64,000 nt of DNA, from contig CAXXTW010000002.1 of NCBI GenBank assembly GCA_963678255.2, positions 992,001-1,056,000 on the forward strand. The letters run 5' to 3'. This DNA is from G963678255 sp963678255. GTDB lineage: Bacteria > Cloacimonadota > Cloacimonadia > Cloacimonadales > WRIO01. The notes under the pieces were generated by a model that was given only the letters and a program-made list of their open reading frames with translations, did not search any database and was not told the origin of the DNA. This document shows, in pieces, positions 53,354-62,358 of the stretch. How positions within the stretch are numbered: position 1 is the stretch's first letter; every line of letters starts with the position of its first letter. A program made the position numbers and the translations under genes.

Positions 53354-54994
53354 TTATAAAACTATCTGTATTATTAAATGTATCAAGTCCAAACCGATTT
53401 CCCTTTCGGGAGTTAAATGATTAAAATCTTCACCATAAACATTTTTTGCGATCGTATGAAAGATTGTATCTTCAATTAACAGGGATTTTTCGAAGTTAAG
53501 GATATCTTCCCATTTGTATTGATCGCTGTTTATTTTTCTCATGATATCATTATATAGTCGGGTTATTTTTAAAAAATGAAGAATATTTTCTCTGATTTTA
53601 AAATTCCCTAATTGAGACATCCCCCGATGTATGAAAAAGTTTCTTTCATCTCTAAATTTTTGATAATTTCCTGTATAAATTAAACGAAATTTCTGATAAA
53701 TATTTTTATTTTGTTTTAAAAATAAGGGTTTAAACTTTAGATTAAATTCATCAATAAGTTTTTGAAATTCTTGATTATTCGGACTATCTATCAGTTTATC
53801 AATCAGATTTATATTTATATCCTGTTCGAAGCCATTAATCAGTATTTTTTTCTCTTTATCTGTAAAGAGTGAAGGATCAATATGTTTTTTTATGATAAAT
53901 CTGAAATACTGATCTTCCAAAGAAACCAAAAAGACCGAAGCGGTTATAAAATCATCTTTGTAGATTGAGGAAAAAAACAAGGAAAAAAGATTGTAAAACC
54001 AGTTTTCCTTATTTTCTTTAAAATCTTTGATTTTTTTAAATAAAGCTTCGATGTCATTAAGAACAGGTTGATTGAGCTCAGTATTGACATAATTCTTTAA
54101 TAGATTGTATTTTCTATCCGCATCATAAAAATCGTTGTTTTTGACAGACTGTATTAATTCCTTAAGAATTGTATAATAACTGTTGGCGTTTTTTGTAATC
54201 TTTAAGTAAGAAGAACTTTCAGTAATATAAACCGGAATAAGGTTTGCATTAATGAAGCCTGTATAGAGAATATTTTCAACCGCTTTTTGCAACAGTGGCA
54301 GTCCTCCTGCATAAAGTGAAAGGAAAATATTGTTTTCTGAGTCATCCATCTCTGAGAAATCGAACAAACTGATGATTTTATTATGAAACTGCCTGGTTAA
54401 ATAATCAATATTGTTCAAATCAAAGGATTTCAGATAATTCATCATTTGAGATGACGTTTCTATCACAACATTATTAAAATCTTCCTCGAAAATCTCACCA
54501 ATTGACAGGATATCCACATCATCAATTTTTATCTTGTGATAGTTAGTAATCTCATCCATTTTCATGATTATAAGTTCTGCAGTTTGTTTTGATTTATCAT
54601 TCTGAATATATTTATTAACAAGATCCTTTGCAAAATCTGAGCAATCCTTCCATTTCTGATGAAGTGATTCCTCTTTTGCTTTATTTATTAAAGTGAGATT
54701 ATTTCTTCTATCTGTGACAATTAAAATTAGCTTATGAATATGGTTTTTACTGTGAATATCTTTCAAGGCACTTAGATTTTTACTCAACATGGGAAAATCT
54801 AAACCTTTTAAATCTAACTCTTTTGTTTCTAACTTTTCTTTTTTTGGATTGATCTCTATATTGGTTTGCAAAAAAGGTAAAGAAACAAGATCTTTGATGT
54901 TTGAATTATTTATCTCTATACGAGTCAAATTCCCCTCATGATCAACAACTCCCATGCAGTCCCTTTGTCCTATGGTCATAAATAAAAGATTCAT
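53354..54994 (-). CDS. csm6: CARF-HEPN ribonuclease (Csm6/Csx1-like)
   Basis: 546 aa. The N-terminal half is CARF-like: MNLLFMTIGQ start, LILIVTDRRNNL near 90, and the ligand-loop segment SLYAGGLPLLQKAVENIL (226-243). The C-terminal half is helical with the HEPN catalytic motif RNFFIH (R451-x4-H456), matching R-x4-6-H of Csm6. Expected to cleave RNA nonspecifically when its CARF domain binds cyclic oligoadenylate. Direct neighbour of the other CARF-type gene. Confidence 0.8.
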   Translation of the reverse strand: MNLLFMTIGQRDCMGVVDHEGNLTRIEINNSNIKDLVSLPFLQTNIEINPKKEKLETKELDLKGLDFPMLSKNLSALKDIHSKNHIHKLILIVTDRRNNLTLINKAKEESLHQKWKDCSDFAKDLVNKYIQNDKSKQTAELIIMKMDEITNYHKIKIDDVDILSIGEIFEEDFNNVVIETSSQMMNYLKSFDLNNIDYLTRQFHNKIISLFDFSEMDDSENNIFLSLYAGGLPLLQKAVENILYTGFINANLIPVYITESSSYLKITKNANSYYTILKELIQSVKNNDFYDADRKYNLLKNYVNTELNQPVLNDIEALFKKIKDFKENKENWFYNLFSLFFSSIYKDDFITASVFLVSLEDQYFRFIIKKHIDPSLFTDKEKKILINGFEQDININLIDKLIDSPNNQEFQKLIDEFNLKFKPLFLKQNKNIYQKFRLIYTGNYQKFRDERNFFIHRGMSQLGNFKIRENILHFLKITRLYNDIMRKINSDQYKWEDILNFEKSLLIEDTIFHTIAKNVYGEDFNHLTPEREIGLDLIHLIIQIVL

Positions 54995-56976
54995 TAAAAT
55001 CTCCTTTGATTTTGAGAGGGTTTGTTTTTAGGTTTAGGTTTATTAGAAACTAAGCTTTTTTCAGAAGACCCTGATCTTAGTTTAAAATCATCTGCTCTGA
55101 TCTCAGAATGCCATTTCGGAATTTCACCATCTCTCTGAGGATAAGAAAATTCTTTTGTTTTTAATTTAAAAGAATCCTTCAGTTCTGATTTGTTTTCAAA
55201 AGAATGAGCATTAATAAAATCCAAGGGATTGAATGATTTTTGGTTTAATTTTGAATCCAGCACTATCATTTGATCGATAAATATCTTTACTGCCCCTAAA
55301 CCGTAATTTTTACCATATCCTATTTGATGACATAATATATTTTCGTTTTCATACTGAGTGAATAAATCATTTTTTTTCTTATCATCAAGCTGAAGAGAAA
55401 AGCATAAAAGAGATAATTCATCTTGTGTTAAGTTGTTAAAATGCAACTTGAATTTAAATTCTGGAAAAGAGTCTAAATTGTTCTTAATATTATGTGGTCT
55501 CACAACTTTCTTGAGACAGATCATCATTTTCTGATCTTCATCGGTTAATGATATGGGAAGATAATTTTTTGAGGAGCGTTTGTAAACTTTACGCCCGGAT
55601 AAGACGGCTTTGTCGTGATCCTCTCTTGCCCGATCTCCATAAGTGATTAATGGTTTCTCTTCATTATCTGATTCTTCCTGTTTAAGATAAAACTCATAAG
55701 CACTTGGCATGGGTTGACCTGGTCTTTTGAGATTAAACCCATTTCTATCAATACTTCCTCCGGATATATATTGTGCATAATTGATGTGAATCTTTCCTGC
55801 TTTAGAATTTTGCACCTTATCTTTGTGGTTTTCATGTTTCAGCATATCTTCTTTAGTGAAACCGAACATTTCATAAAACCTGGAAATTCTGATTTCGTCA
55901 TTTATTGTTTTGAAGAATTCATCTTTCAGATTATTCTTAACAATATCCTCCAAACTGTTTTGGTAAAGCCAAAGGTAATAGAAGTTTTTTCCAAAGGAAA
56001 TAATCTGATCTTGTTCAGCATCATATTGAAAAATTATCGGTTCTCCGACTTTAAAGATTCGCATTTTCTCAATATTCTCTTTTATTTCTTTTTTTTCATC
56101 TTCATTAAAGTGAAAAGGATGTTTATTAACAAATCCGGATCCTAACTCATCAATAGTTTTATGATAATGATCTAAAATGTCCTGGTTCACTTTTAATTTT
56201 AAATGATCACCAAATTTTATAGCATCCGTAAATTTTTTTTTATTGAATCCAATACAATTATGATGCTTTAACTTTGAGTTATTCTCTTTATCATGCTCTA
56301 AAAATTTATCAACCGTAAGTCCGTTTCCGACCCATCCATCAGGATAACTAAAGAAATAATATGCTGTTTTACTATTACCAATCTTTATATTAGTCTCGTG
56401 TAATTTTTCGATATCTTTTTCATTAAATGAATTTAGTAATGGGTTTAAAGAAATATTTTTTAATGAAGAATCTTCGAACTTCAGAAGACCATCAATCGGC
56501 AGAATTTCCATACTGTCTTTTAAAACTTTAGTTATTATCCCGGCTCCGGTTATTAATCTTTTATTATCTTTGTTATCATGAAGTTTTGTGTATATATTGA
56601 TGTTTGGTCTCATCATAAAAGATTGTTGATTAATTTTCCTAATGGGGACATTCAAATATTGTTTCACGAAGGAAGCAACGGCTCCCTTTAAAGTATGAGG
56701 AGAGATTAGTATTTTATTGTTCATTTCCAAGGGATTGATGACAGTATATTCATTCTCTTGATCTTCATTTTCTTTCTTGGTGAGATTTCCAACTATTAAA
56801 TGATTTAATGCATACAGGGAACAGTTGATAGACCCCGAATACAATTCCTCATCCCCTTTTAATATTTTATTGAATTCGGCAATGTTAACATAATCAGAAT
56901 CTTCATGAGCTTTGACAGGTATAAAAGAATAGACTAAATTATCTTTAGCGGTTTTGATTTTATTATAAAGAGTCAT
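54994..56976 (-). CDS. Large RAMP superfamily CRISPR protein (TIGR03986-like)
   Basis: 660 aa from the ATG at 56976 (TGGAG before it). N-terminal YSFIPVKAHED and the RAMP-type loop ISPHTLKGAVASFVKQYL (near residues 91-108) resemble the TIGR03986 family that accompanies type III-D-like loci. The glycine-rich IGYGKNYGLGAVKIF near 570 is a RAMP G-loop. Likely a Cas7-type backbone or cap subunit of the effector complex. The C-terminal 40 residues are basic and disordered (PKPKNKPSQNQRRF). Confidence 0.75.
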   Translation of the reverse strand: MTLYNKIKTAKDNLVYSFIPVKAHEDSDYVNIAEFNKILKGDEELYSGSINCSLYALNHLIVGNLTKKENEDQENEYTVINPLEMNNKILISPHTLKGAVASFVKQYLNVPIRKINQQSFMMRPNINIYTKLHDNKDNKRLITGAGIITKVLKDSMEILPIDGLLKFEDSSLKNISLNPLLNSFNEKDIEKLHETNIKIGNSKTAYYFFSYPDGWVGNGLTVDKFLEHDKENNSKLKHHNCIGFNKKKFTDAIKFGDHLKLKVNQDILDHYHKTIDELGSGFVNKHPFHFNEDEKKEIKENIEKMRIFKVGEPIIFQYDAEQDQIISFGKNFYYLWLYQNSLEDIVKNNLKDEFFKTINDEIRISRFYEMFGFTKEDMLKHENHKDKVQNSKAGKIHINYAQYISGGSIDRNGFNLKRPGQPMPSAYEFYLKQEESDNEEKPLITYGDRAREDHDKAVLSGRKVYKRSSKNYLPISLTDEDQKMMICLKKVVRPHNIKNNLDSFPEFKFKLHFNNLTQDELSLLCFSLQLDDKKKNDLFTQYENENILCHQIGYGKNYGLGAVKIFIDQMIVLDSKLNQKSFNPLDFINAHSFENKSELKDSFKLKTKEFSYPQRDGEIPKWHSEIRADDFKLRSGSSEKSLVSNKPKPKNKPSQNQRRF

Positions 56977-57391
56977 GATATAATCTCCAATTGTTTTTCT
57001 CGTCAATGAGAATGGTTAATGATTCATTTGGGATGTTTTTAAGTATTCCCAATTCATCAGCATATGCGTAACGCTTTTTATTATTCTTAATCGATCTAAC
57101 AGTTACTTTTTTTACATTCTCATCAGATAATGATAATGTTTTAATAACTTCAAAATAGACATCCCTATCTTGCAGGTAATAAGATCTCTGTTCATTTTCA
57201 TTAAACAAAACAAGAATACTTAAATCTTTGATGCTTTGAAGTGTAATTTTGACATCCTTAGTAATAAAGAACATCCCGGCATGATCATTTCCCAGATTGT
57301 TTCTTAATTGATCGGTCCAGCCTCTTTCTCCAATAGCCCAATCACTGTTTTTAATTTTTTCTATCATATCAGTAAAAGATATTTTATTCAT
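56963..57391 (-). CDS. Small type III CRISPR protein, possibly Csx19-like
   Basis: 142 aa, GGAG before the ATG, overlapping both neighbours. Mostly beta-rich (KITLQSIKDLSILVLFNENE ... SYYLQDRD), which does not fit the all-helical Cas11/Csm2 small subunit. Size, place and the LVLFNENEQRSYYL segment recall Csx19 (TIGR03984), a regular companion of TIGR03986 and Csx10. The assignment is tentative. Confidence 0.5.
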   Translation of the reverse strand: MNKISFTDMIEKIKNSDWAIGERGWTDQLRNNLGNDHAGMFFITKDVKITLQSIKDLSILVLFNENEQRSYYLQDRDVYFEVIKTLSLSDENVKKVTVRSIKNNKKRYAYADELGILKNIPNESLTILIDEKNNWRLYHDSL

Positions 57392-58673
57392 GATTCAGCT
57401 CCAATTCCCAAATAGGATAAGTTGAATGAGCTCCCAGAGAAATAACCCGGGCTTTCATTCCATTATTTATTAATTCAAACATTTGTTTCATTTCATCATT
57501 CCAGTCTTTTTTGTAAATTTTAATAAATCCTGAAAATGAGGTATAAAACAATGCTTCCTCATCAAACTTTGATGATCCTAAAACTGCTCTGGTAAATTCA
57601 TCCTGAGCATGGTGATTGATGACAGCCAAATGATCCTTATTAAAGTTGTCTGGATAAAAATCAGATATATATACCTTTCCTGCTGTTGCTTCTTTTTCTT
57701 CAGTTTGACCAAAAAAAATCTCGTTCCATTGAATATGACCATACTTTTCTAAAAATGCCGTAATAACCCCTTTAACCGATGAACCAGGAATTAGCAAACG
57801 AGTTCCATTATTCATAAAAACAGCATCTGGTTCAATATCATCTTTATTTCCAAGACTAAACATAGCCTCTCCACCTCTTATCAGAAGAGTGTTGGTACCA
57901 TACCCATCTGCTTCATCTTTTATAATTATCCTGAGAGGAATCTCAACAAATAGATTATTATGTACTTTATTGTTGTCATCGTTAATATTCACATCTTTTT
58001 TCGGATAACAATTAAAACTTTTAAGAATAGCCCAACCACAACCGGAGCTTGAAAAAGCTCCAATAAACAGACCATCCTTTTCCCACGAGTTGAAGACTTT
58101 TTCAGCCCATGTTTTTAACAGATCAATATCCCATTTTTTAATATCATTTTCTGAAGCTGTAGGAACAATATCAGATGAGTCAAAATCAACAGGCAGATAC
58201 TTGTCGGTATTGATAGTCATTTCCAAAGTCATCATAACTGGATTTTCATCTAATTCATAGGGTTCAATTTCCCAATGCGAAAACTTTGCTTTATCTTCAG
58301 CAGTTTTTCTGGATCTGTTAATTTTCACCCTGTCTCTGATAGCCGGTTTAACTTTTGCCATATTAAAGAAATAAGTTGAAAACTCATAAGGACTTGAGAA
58401 TGATTTCAAATCTGTTTCCCTTTCCTGATTACCTGACTCCTGATGATCAGCTGGAACGATTTTTTTGTATTGATCAGTTGATTTTTCATTCTCTGTTAAG
58501 AGCTGATCAAGTCTATCAAAAAAAAGACCGGCAATACTGGTTCCGGGAATGATAAACTCACCTTTTCCATTTCTGACCATATTTGCGGCACCTAAAGCAT
58601 CTTCAATCAATCCGGAGCCAATATGAAGTGCTGTTTTCAATTGGATATCCAACTTATATTTTATCTTACTCAT
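57384..58673 (-). CDS. Double Cas7 (Csm3-like) RAMP protein
   Basis: 429 aa with two Cas7 units in one chain: LHIGSGL ... IPGTSIAGLF at residues 17-51 and a second unit with LIPGSSVKGVITAFLEKYG at about 294-312. GAFSSSGCGWAI (205-216) is a RAMP G-loop closing unit 1. In unit 1 the site of the Csm3 cleavage Asp looks replaced (GAANMVRN), while unit 2 has D283 (EPDAVF) there. It would bind crRNA in the effector backbone and cut target RNA at one site at most. Confidence 0.8.
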   Translation of the reverse strand: MSKIKYKLDIQLKTALHIGSGLIEDALGAANMVRNGKGEFIIPGTSIAGLFFDRLDQLLTENEKSTDQYKKIVPADHQESGNQERETDLKSFSSPYEFSTYFFNMAKVKPAIRDRVKINRSRKTAEDKAKFSHWEIEPYELDENPVMMTLEMTINTDKYLPVDFDSSDIVPTASENDIKKWDIDLLKTWAEKVFNSWEKDGLFIGAFSSSGCGWAILKSFNCYPKKDVNINDDNNKVHNNLFVEIPLRIIIKDEADGYGTNTLLIRGGEAMFSLGNKDDIEPDAVFMNNGTRLLIPGSSVKGVITAFLEKYGHIQWNEIFFGQTEEKEATAGKVYISDFYPDNFNKDHLAVINHHAQDEFTRAVLGSSKFDEEALFYTSFSGFIKIYKKDWNDEMKQMFELINNGMKARVISLGAHSTYPIWELELNHE

Positions 58674-60678
58674 TATCTTCTCCTTTCAGAACTTCTCTGA
58701 GAATGAACCCTAAGATTTCATAATTGGATATGTTTGTTAACATTTTATTTAAAAGATCAAAAAGAAGATTATGATCTTTAACTTTTACTTTTTTCTCTTT
58801 TAGTAAATCATAAATAATGTTCAAGGGTGTACCAGCTTCAACGAATGTTAAAGTGTAGCGCAAGATTCTTTTCCATCGTTTCAAAGTCTTCATTGCTTTT
58901 AATTGATCAGAATAACTTTTCTTACAATCATGTTTTTGGGACATTTTAAGACAGAAATCATCCTGTCTGGGAATATAGATCTCAGGGTTATCTGAGTTTT
59001 GGTTCTGGTTATTTATGCTATGTACAGGGTGGTTGATTCTTACCTTACCAAATCCTTCATTTTTTCGTAAACCGATGCCTTTATCTAAAAGTTGTTTAAG
59101 ATTGGCACGGTCTTCAGGAGATAAATTTATCAATTTATATTCAAAAACACTCCCGGCTTTGATTGCTTTCACCCCAAATCGACGGGTTCCACTTAATCCA
59201 TGAAATGAATGAATAATCCTTGTTTCTGAATTGTGTCTCTTTAAAACGATTTTTTGATCTTCTGTAAGATGAATCTCTTTTGCAAAGTATCCCGGTTTAA
59301 TGATTGAAGCAAAACTGCCATTTTCTTCGAGTAAAATCGCATCAGATTGTAAAGTCAATATGAAAATATCTTTATCTATGACAGAATCTTGGCTTATCTC
59401 AGTAAAGTAATAATCAAATATTTCAACAGGTTTTGACCCTCTGCCCAAATGCAGCCAGACATTTTTATCTAACCATGGTTTCATTAGTCTTAAAAACGTA
59501 TGTAAATCTTCATTATTTTGAAAAGTAACTGTCCCCTGAAAATAATTATTCTTCAATACCTTCTCTTCTGTAAAAAGTGACTGATCACTTACAGCCTGTG
59601 TAGAGCTATCTATTTTATTCCTCATTTGAATTGTAACCGGAACAGAATAATAACTCATATCTCCGTTTTTATTGATCAGATATCCACCAGAAAAACTTTT
59701 ATTGGATTCGTTATTGTTTTTATCATTGATAAACTCATCTTTATCAATTTTATTCCCTAATGATTTCAACGCCCAATGTGGTATGGGTTGATCTTTAAAT
59801 CCATCCTTTTTCTTCTTTCTAGCAGTGAAAGGAATAGGGATAATATCAGGATTTTGATTCTGATCTTTAAAATAATTGATACAGTCAAAAGGAATAGGCA
59901 GAAAATTACTTACCATGATTCTCGAATCATTTAACATTGATAAATCCTGATCAGTTTTTGCCAAATGTACTCTCAGCATACCCAGCACGCTTGTACCGCT
60001 GAAATAATCTAAAGTTCTATAATGATTATTGTTAAGTAATGCGCCATCTGCAATGGTTACGTTATCCTTTAATTGTAATATCAAACTGATGGAATTAGCA
60101 GAACTTTCAGACAAGGTAGCTTCATCAAAAGAATATTCATCAATACGGTGAACTATGTTTGATATAGAAATTTTCCCAATACCTCTGGTTCTGCTTCCAC
60201 CAACTCTTTGAAGATTTAGTAAACTTTCTATTAACAAATCAGAAATTTTGTTTAAATCTACAGAATCATTTGCCAGATATCTGATTTCACCATTAAATGA
60301 GCACCCTTTTTTAAGGCATTCAATGCTTCGTAAAGACTTATCTGTTGATTTACGGGTATTTCTATCAATTCTGGTAAAGGTATGAATAATAAAGGGATAT
60401 TCATCATCCTTTTTGTTATAACTGATTAAAATATCAAGAGATTGTTGATTTTTGTAGAAAAATAAGTTTGAATATTCAGATTTAAATTCAGGTTTTTGAT
60501 GGATGATTTCATGAGCTGATTGCCTTAATAATCCTTTAAAGGTATCAAAGTTGAATATGGGGTCACCGTTATGATCTTTTGTAAAGCCATCATCATAAAG
60601 CCCCGGACAATTAAGCCCATTGCCAAGATGAATATCTTCCAAAGTTTCTATACTAAAGTTGATGTTTAATATTTTCAT
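58666..60678 (-). CDS. Cas7-Cas5 fusion RAMP protein (Csm3-like plus Csx10-like)
   Basis: 670 aa from the ATG at 60678 (GGAG 8 nt before). Residues 1-190 are Csm3-like: DIHLGNGLN, then LYDDGFTKDHNGDPIFNFDT with D29/D30 at the expected cleavage position, closed by GGSRTRGIGKI. The remaining part resembles Csx10/Cas5: LQLKDNVTIADGALLNNN, TLDYFSGTSVLGMLR, and a G-loop GIGLRKNEGFGKVRI. Csx10 marks subtype III-D. The Cas5 part should hold the crRNA 5' tag. Confidence 0.78.
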   Translation of the reverse strand: MKILNINFSIETLEDIHLGNGLNCPGLYDDGFTKDHNGDPIFNFDTFKGLLRQSAHEIIHQKPEFKSEYSNLFFYKNQQSLDILISYNKKDDEYPFIIHTFTRIDRNTRKSTDKSLRSIECLKKGCSFNGEIRYLANDSVDLNKISDLLIESLLNLQRVGGSRTRGIGKISISNIVHRIDEYSFDEATLSESSANSISLILQLKDNVTIADGALLNNNHYRTLDYFSGTSVLGMLRVHLAKTDQDLSMLNDSRIMVSNFLPIPFDCINYFKDQNQNPDIIPIPFTARKKKKDGFKDQPIPHWALKSLGNKIDKDEFINDKNNNESNKSFSGGYLINKNGDMSYYSVPVTIQMRNKIDSSTQAVSDQSLFTEEKVLKNNYFQGTVTFQNNEDLHTFLRLMKPWLDKNVWLHLGRGSKPVEIFDYYFTEISQDSVIDKDIFILTLQSDAILLEENGSFASIIKPGYFAKEIHLTEDQKIVLKRHNSETRIIHSFHGLSGTRRFGVKAIKAGSVFEYKLINLSPEDRANLKQLLDKGIGLRKNEGFGKVRINHPVHSINNQNQNSDNPEIYIPRQDDFCLKMSQKHDCKKSYSDQLKAMKTLKRWKRILRYTLTFVEAGTPLNIIYDLLKEKKVKVKDHNLLFDLLNKMLTNISNYEILGFILREVLKGEDNE

Positions 60679-60691
60679 AATTATTCTCCTT

Positions 60692-62260
60692 TTAGTGAGG
60701 TAAAACATCTAATAGTTCGATATAATCTAAAGCATTACAGGTTCTTACTAAAACGTTGTTAATAAATTGACCTGCAGCAGGTTTTAGAAACTCATAATGA
60801 TTTTTAAATAGTTGATCGTATATGTATTCAGTATGTTTTAATCCCTTCTTCAATGAAGTTCGATAGCTTTTAATTTTATTTCGCCCGAGTTTCTTGTTTT
60901 CATTCTTAAAATCATTATTCATTTCAGTTGCCTTTTTATACATATTCACAGCATCTGTAATCATGTATGGTCTCATTGACAATAATTCTATAGTGTCCCG
61001 AGTATCTTGTTTATAGTGCATCATATAGTCTCTTCTACGTATATCTTCAATATCTTCAGGCATTGTAGAGTATAGAATGTGCCAATCTACTGCAAACTGA
61101 TCATTTTTTTCCATTTTTCTGATTTTAGTTTTTGCAGAGGATAATAATGATTCTGCCAGGGCATGTCCATGAATAAAGGGATAATTGTATTTAGTAAACG
61201 CAATACCAGCACAGAAACTGGATTTTTCACACTTTAACTTATAGTTTTTTTGAAATATTTCTAAAAAATTAAATGCAAACTCAGGTGTAGAGACGATTAG
61301 CAGATCGTCCCCCCCCAGCATGAGTATTTGATAAGGCAGATTATAAAACTCTGCATTCTTTGTTAGAGTTTCTATTAATGCTCTTCTCATTCCTGATCTT
61401 TTTGAATACCAGAATTTTTCTATCTCAATAAAAGCCTCAATAGCAGAATTTTTGTTTTTTAGGGGCTCTTCAATTTTCCTAAACAAATTTCCCATTTCAT
61501 TACCGTCGATAGCGGTAATAGCCAGTAAATTTTTCTTTTTTGTAGTGGATTTTTTTTTGATTCCTTCGAAACTATATGATAGGTTTTGCTTACTTATTTC
61601 ATTATTTTCAAACAATTTATTATATAAGAAACTTAAAAAATTATCTGATTTTTGATTATAGAAACGATTGCCATGATTTTCCAGTATTTTTTCAATATTT
61701 AAATCATTATCATTCAAGTTTGCAGTCAAACCATCGGCTGATAATTCAAAAAAGGGGTTATCCAAAAACATATCATTCATTGAGTTTTCAATAATTCTTG
61801 ATTGTAATTCTGGTTCCTCTTCAAATAATGAAGCAGAATCTTTGAATTTTTTATACGATTGATTTTTAAGAAGCTTTTTAATATCATAGGATAATTTTAA
61901 ATTGGGTAGTTTTTTCTTTATAAGATTCAAGCTCTCAATAATAAAATTTACAGCATCCTCTTTATTTTTAAACAAGGCTTCAAAATGCCCACCTGCAGAA
62001 CAAAGAATTCCTTTTTTAAATAATAAATTGGGATTGTCTTCAGAGATATCTGATGGATTAATCATTACTTGATCTTTTGATTTATCCAAAGGGACAATCT
62101 GACTATCCGTTTTCTTTTTCAAAGCTGGCAGATCTACATAGAAAAATTCACCTAAGGCTGCATTTGCCCCAAGCATACATTTTAAAGTCGGGAACTGAAA
62201 AATAAATTTCTGAACTTTTTTAGCAGAAATGGACACATGATAATAATCTAATTCAGCCAT
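60692..62260 (-). CDS. cas10: Cas10, cyclic oligoadenylate synthetase subunit
   Basis: 522 aa from the ATG at 62260 (AAGGAG before it). First palm motif LLAITAIDGNEMGNLF (about 245-260) and second palm motif ILMLGGDDLLIV with GGDD at 316-319, so ATP-to-cOA synthesis should be active. GIAFTKYNYPFIHGHALAES is the usual Cas10 C-terminal palm block. No N-terminal HD nuclease motif (HD pair) is visible, so DNA cleavage is not expected. First gene of the effector operon. Confidence 0.92.
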   Translation of the reverse strand: MAELDYYHVSISAKKVQKFIFQFPTLKCMLGANAALGEFFYVDLPALKKKTDSQIVPLDKSKDQVMINPSDISEDNPNLLFKKGILCSAGGHFEALFKNKEDAVNFIIESLNLIKKKLPNLKLSYDIKKLLKNQSYKKFKDSASLFEEEPELQSRIIENSMNDMFLDNPFFELSADGLTANLNDNDLNIEKILENHGNRFYNQKSDNFLSFLYNKLFENNEISKQNLSYSFEGIKKKSTTKKKNLLAITAIDGNEMGNLFRKIEEPLKNKNSAIEAFIEIEKFWYSKRSGMRRALIETLTKNAEFYNLPYQILMLGGDDLLIVSTPEFAFNFLEIFQKNYKLKCEKSSFCAGIAFTKYNYPFIHGHALAESLLSSAKTKIRKMEKNDQFAVDWHILYSTMPEDIEDIRRRDYMMHYKQDTRDTIELLSMRPYMITDAVNMYKKATEMNNDFKNENKKLGRNKIKSYRTSLKKGLKHTEYIYDQLFKNHYEFLKPAAGQFINNVLVRTCNALDYIELLDVLPH

Positions 62261-62304
62261 AGTATCTCCTTTATATAACAAATACTTTAAATAAGTGGGG
62301 AGTG

Positions 62305-62333
62305 ATTATAATTTCACTCATTCATAAATACAA
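62305..62333 (-). promoter_or_regulatory. Probable sigma-70 promoter of the cas10 operon
   Basis: On the minus strand TTGTAT (62333-62328), a 17-nt spacer and a perfect TATAAT (62310-62305), 45 nt before the cas10 start codon. Confidence 0.6.
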
Positions 62334-62358
62334 TTTTCGGACTTTCATTTGTTAATTG

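Noticed and set aside
56963..57391. 142-aa protein considered as Cas11/Csm2 small subunit
   Set aside because: It looks beta-rich rather than all-helical; Csx19-like is the better, though uncertain, match.
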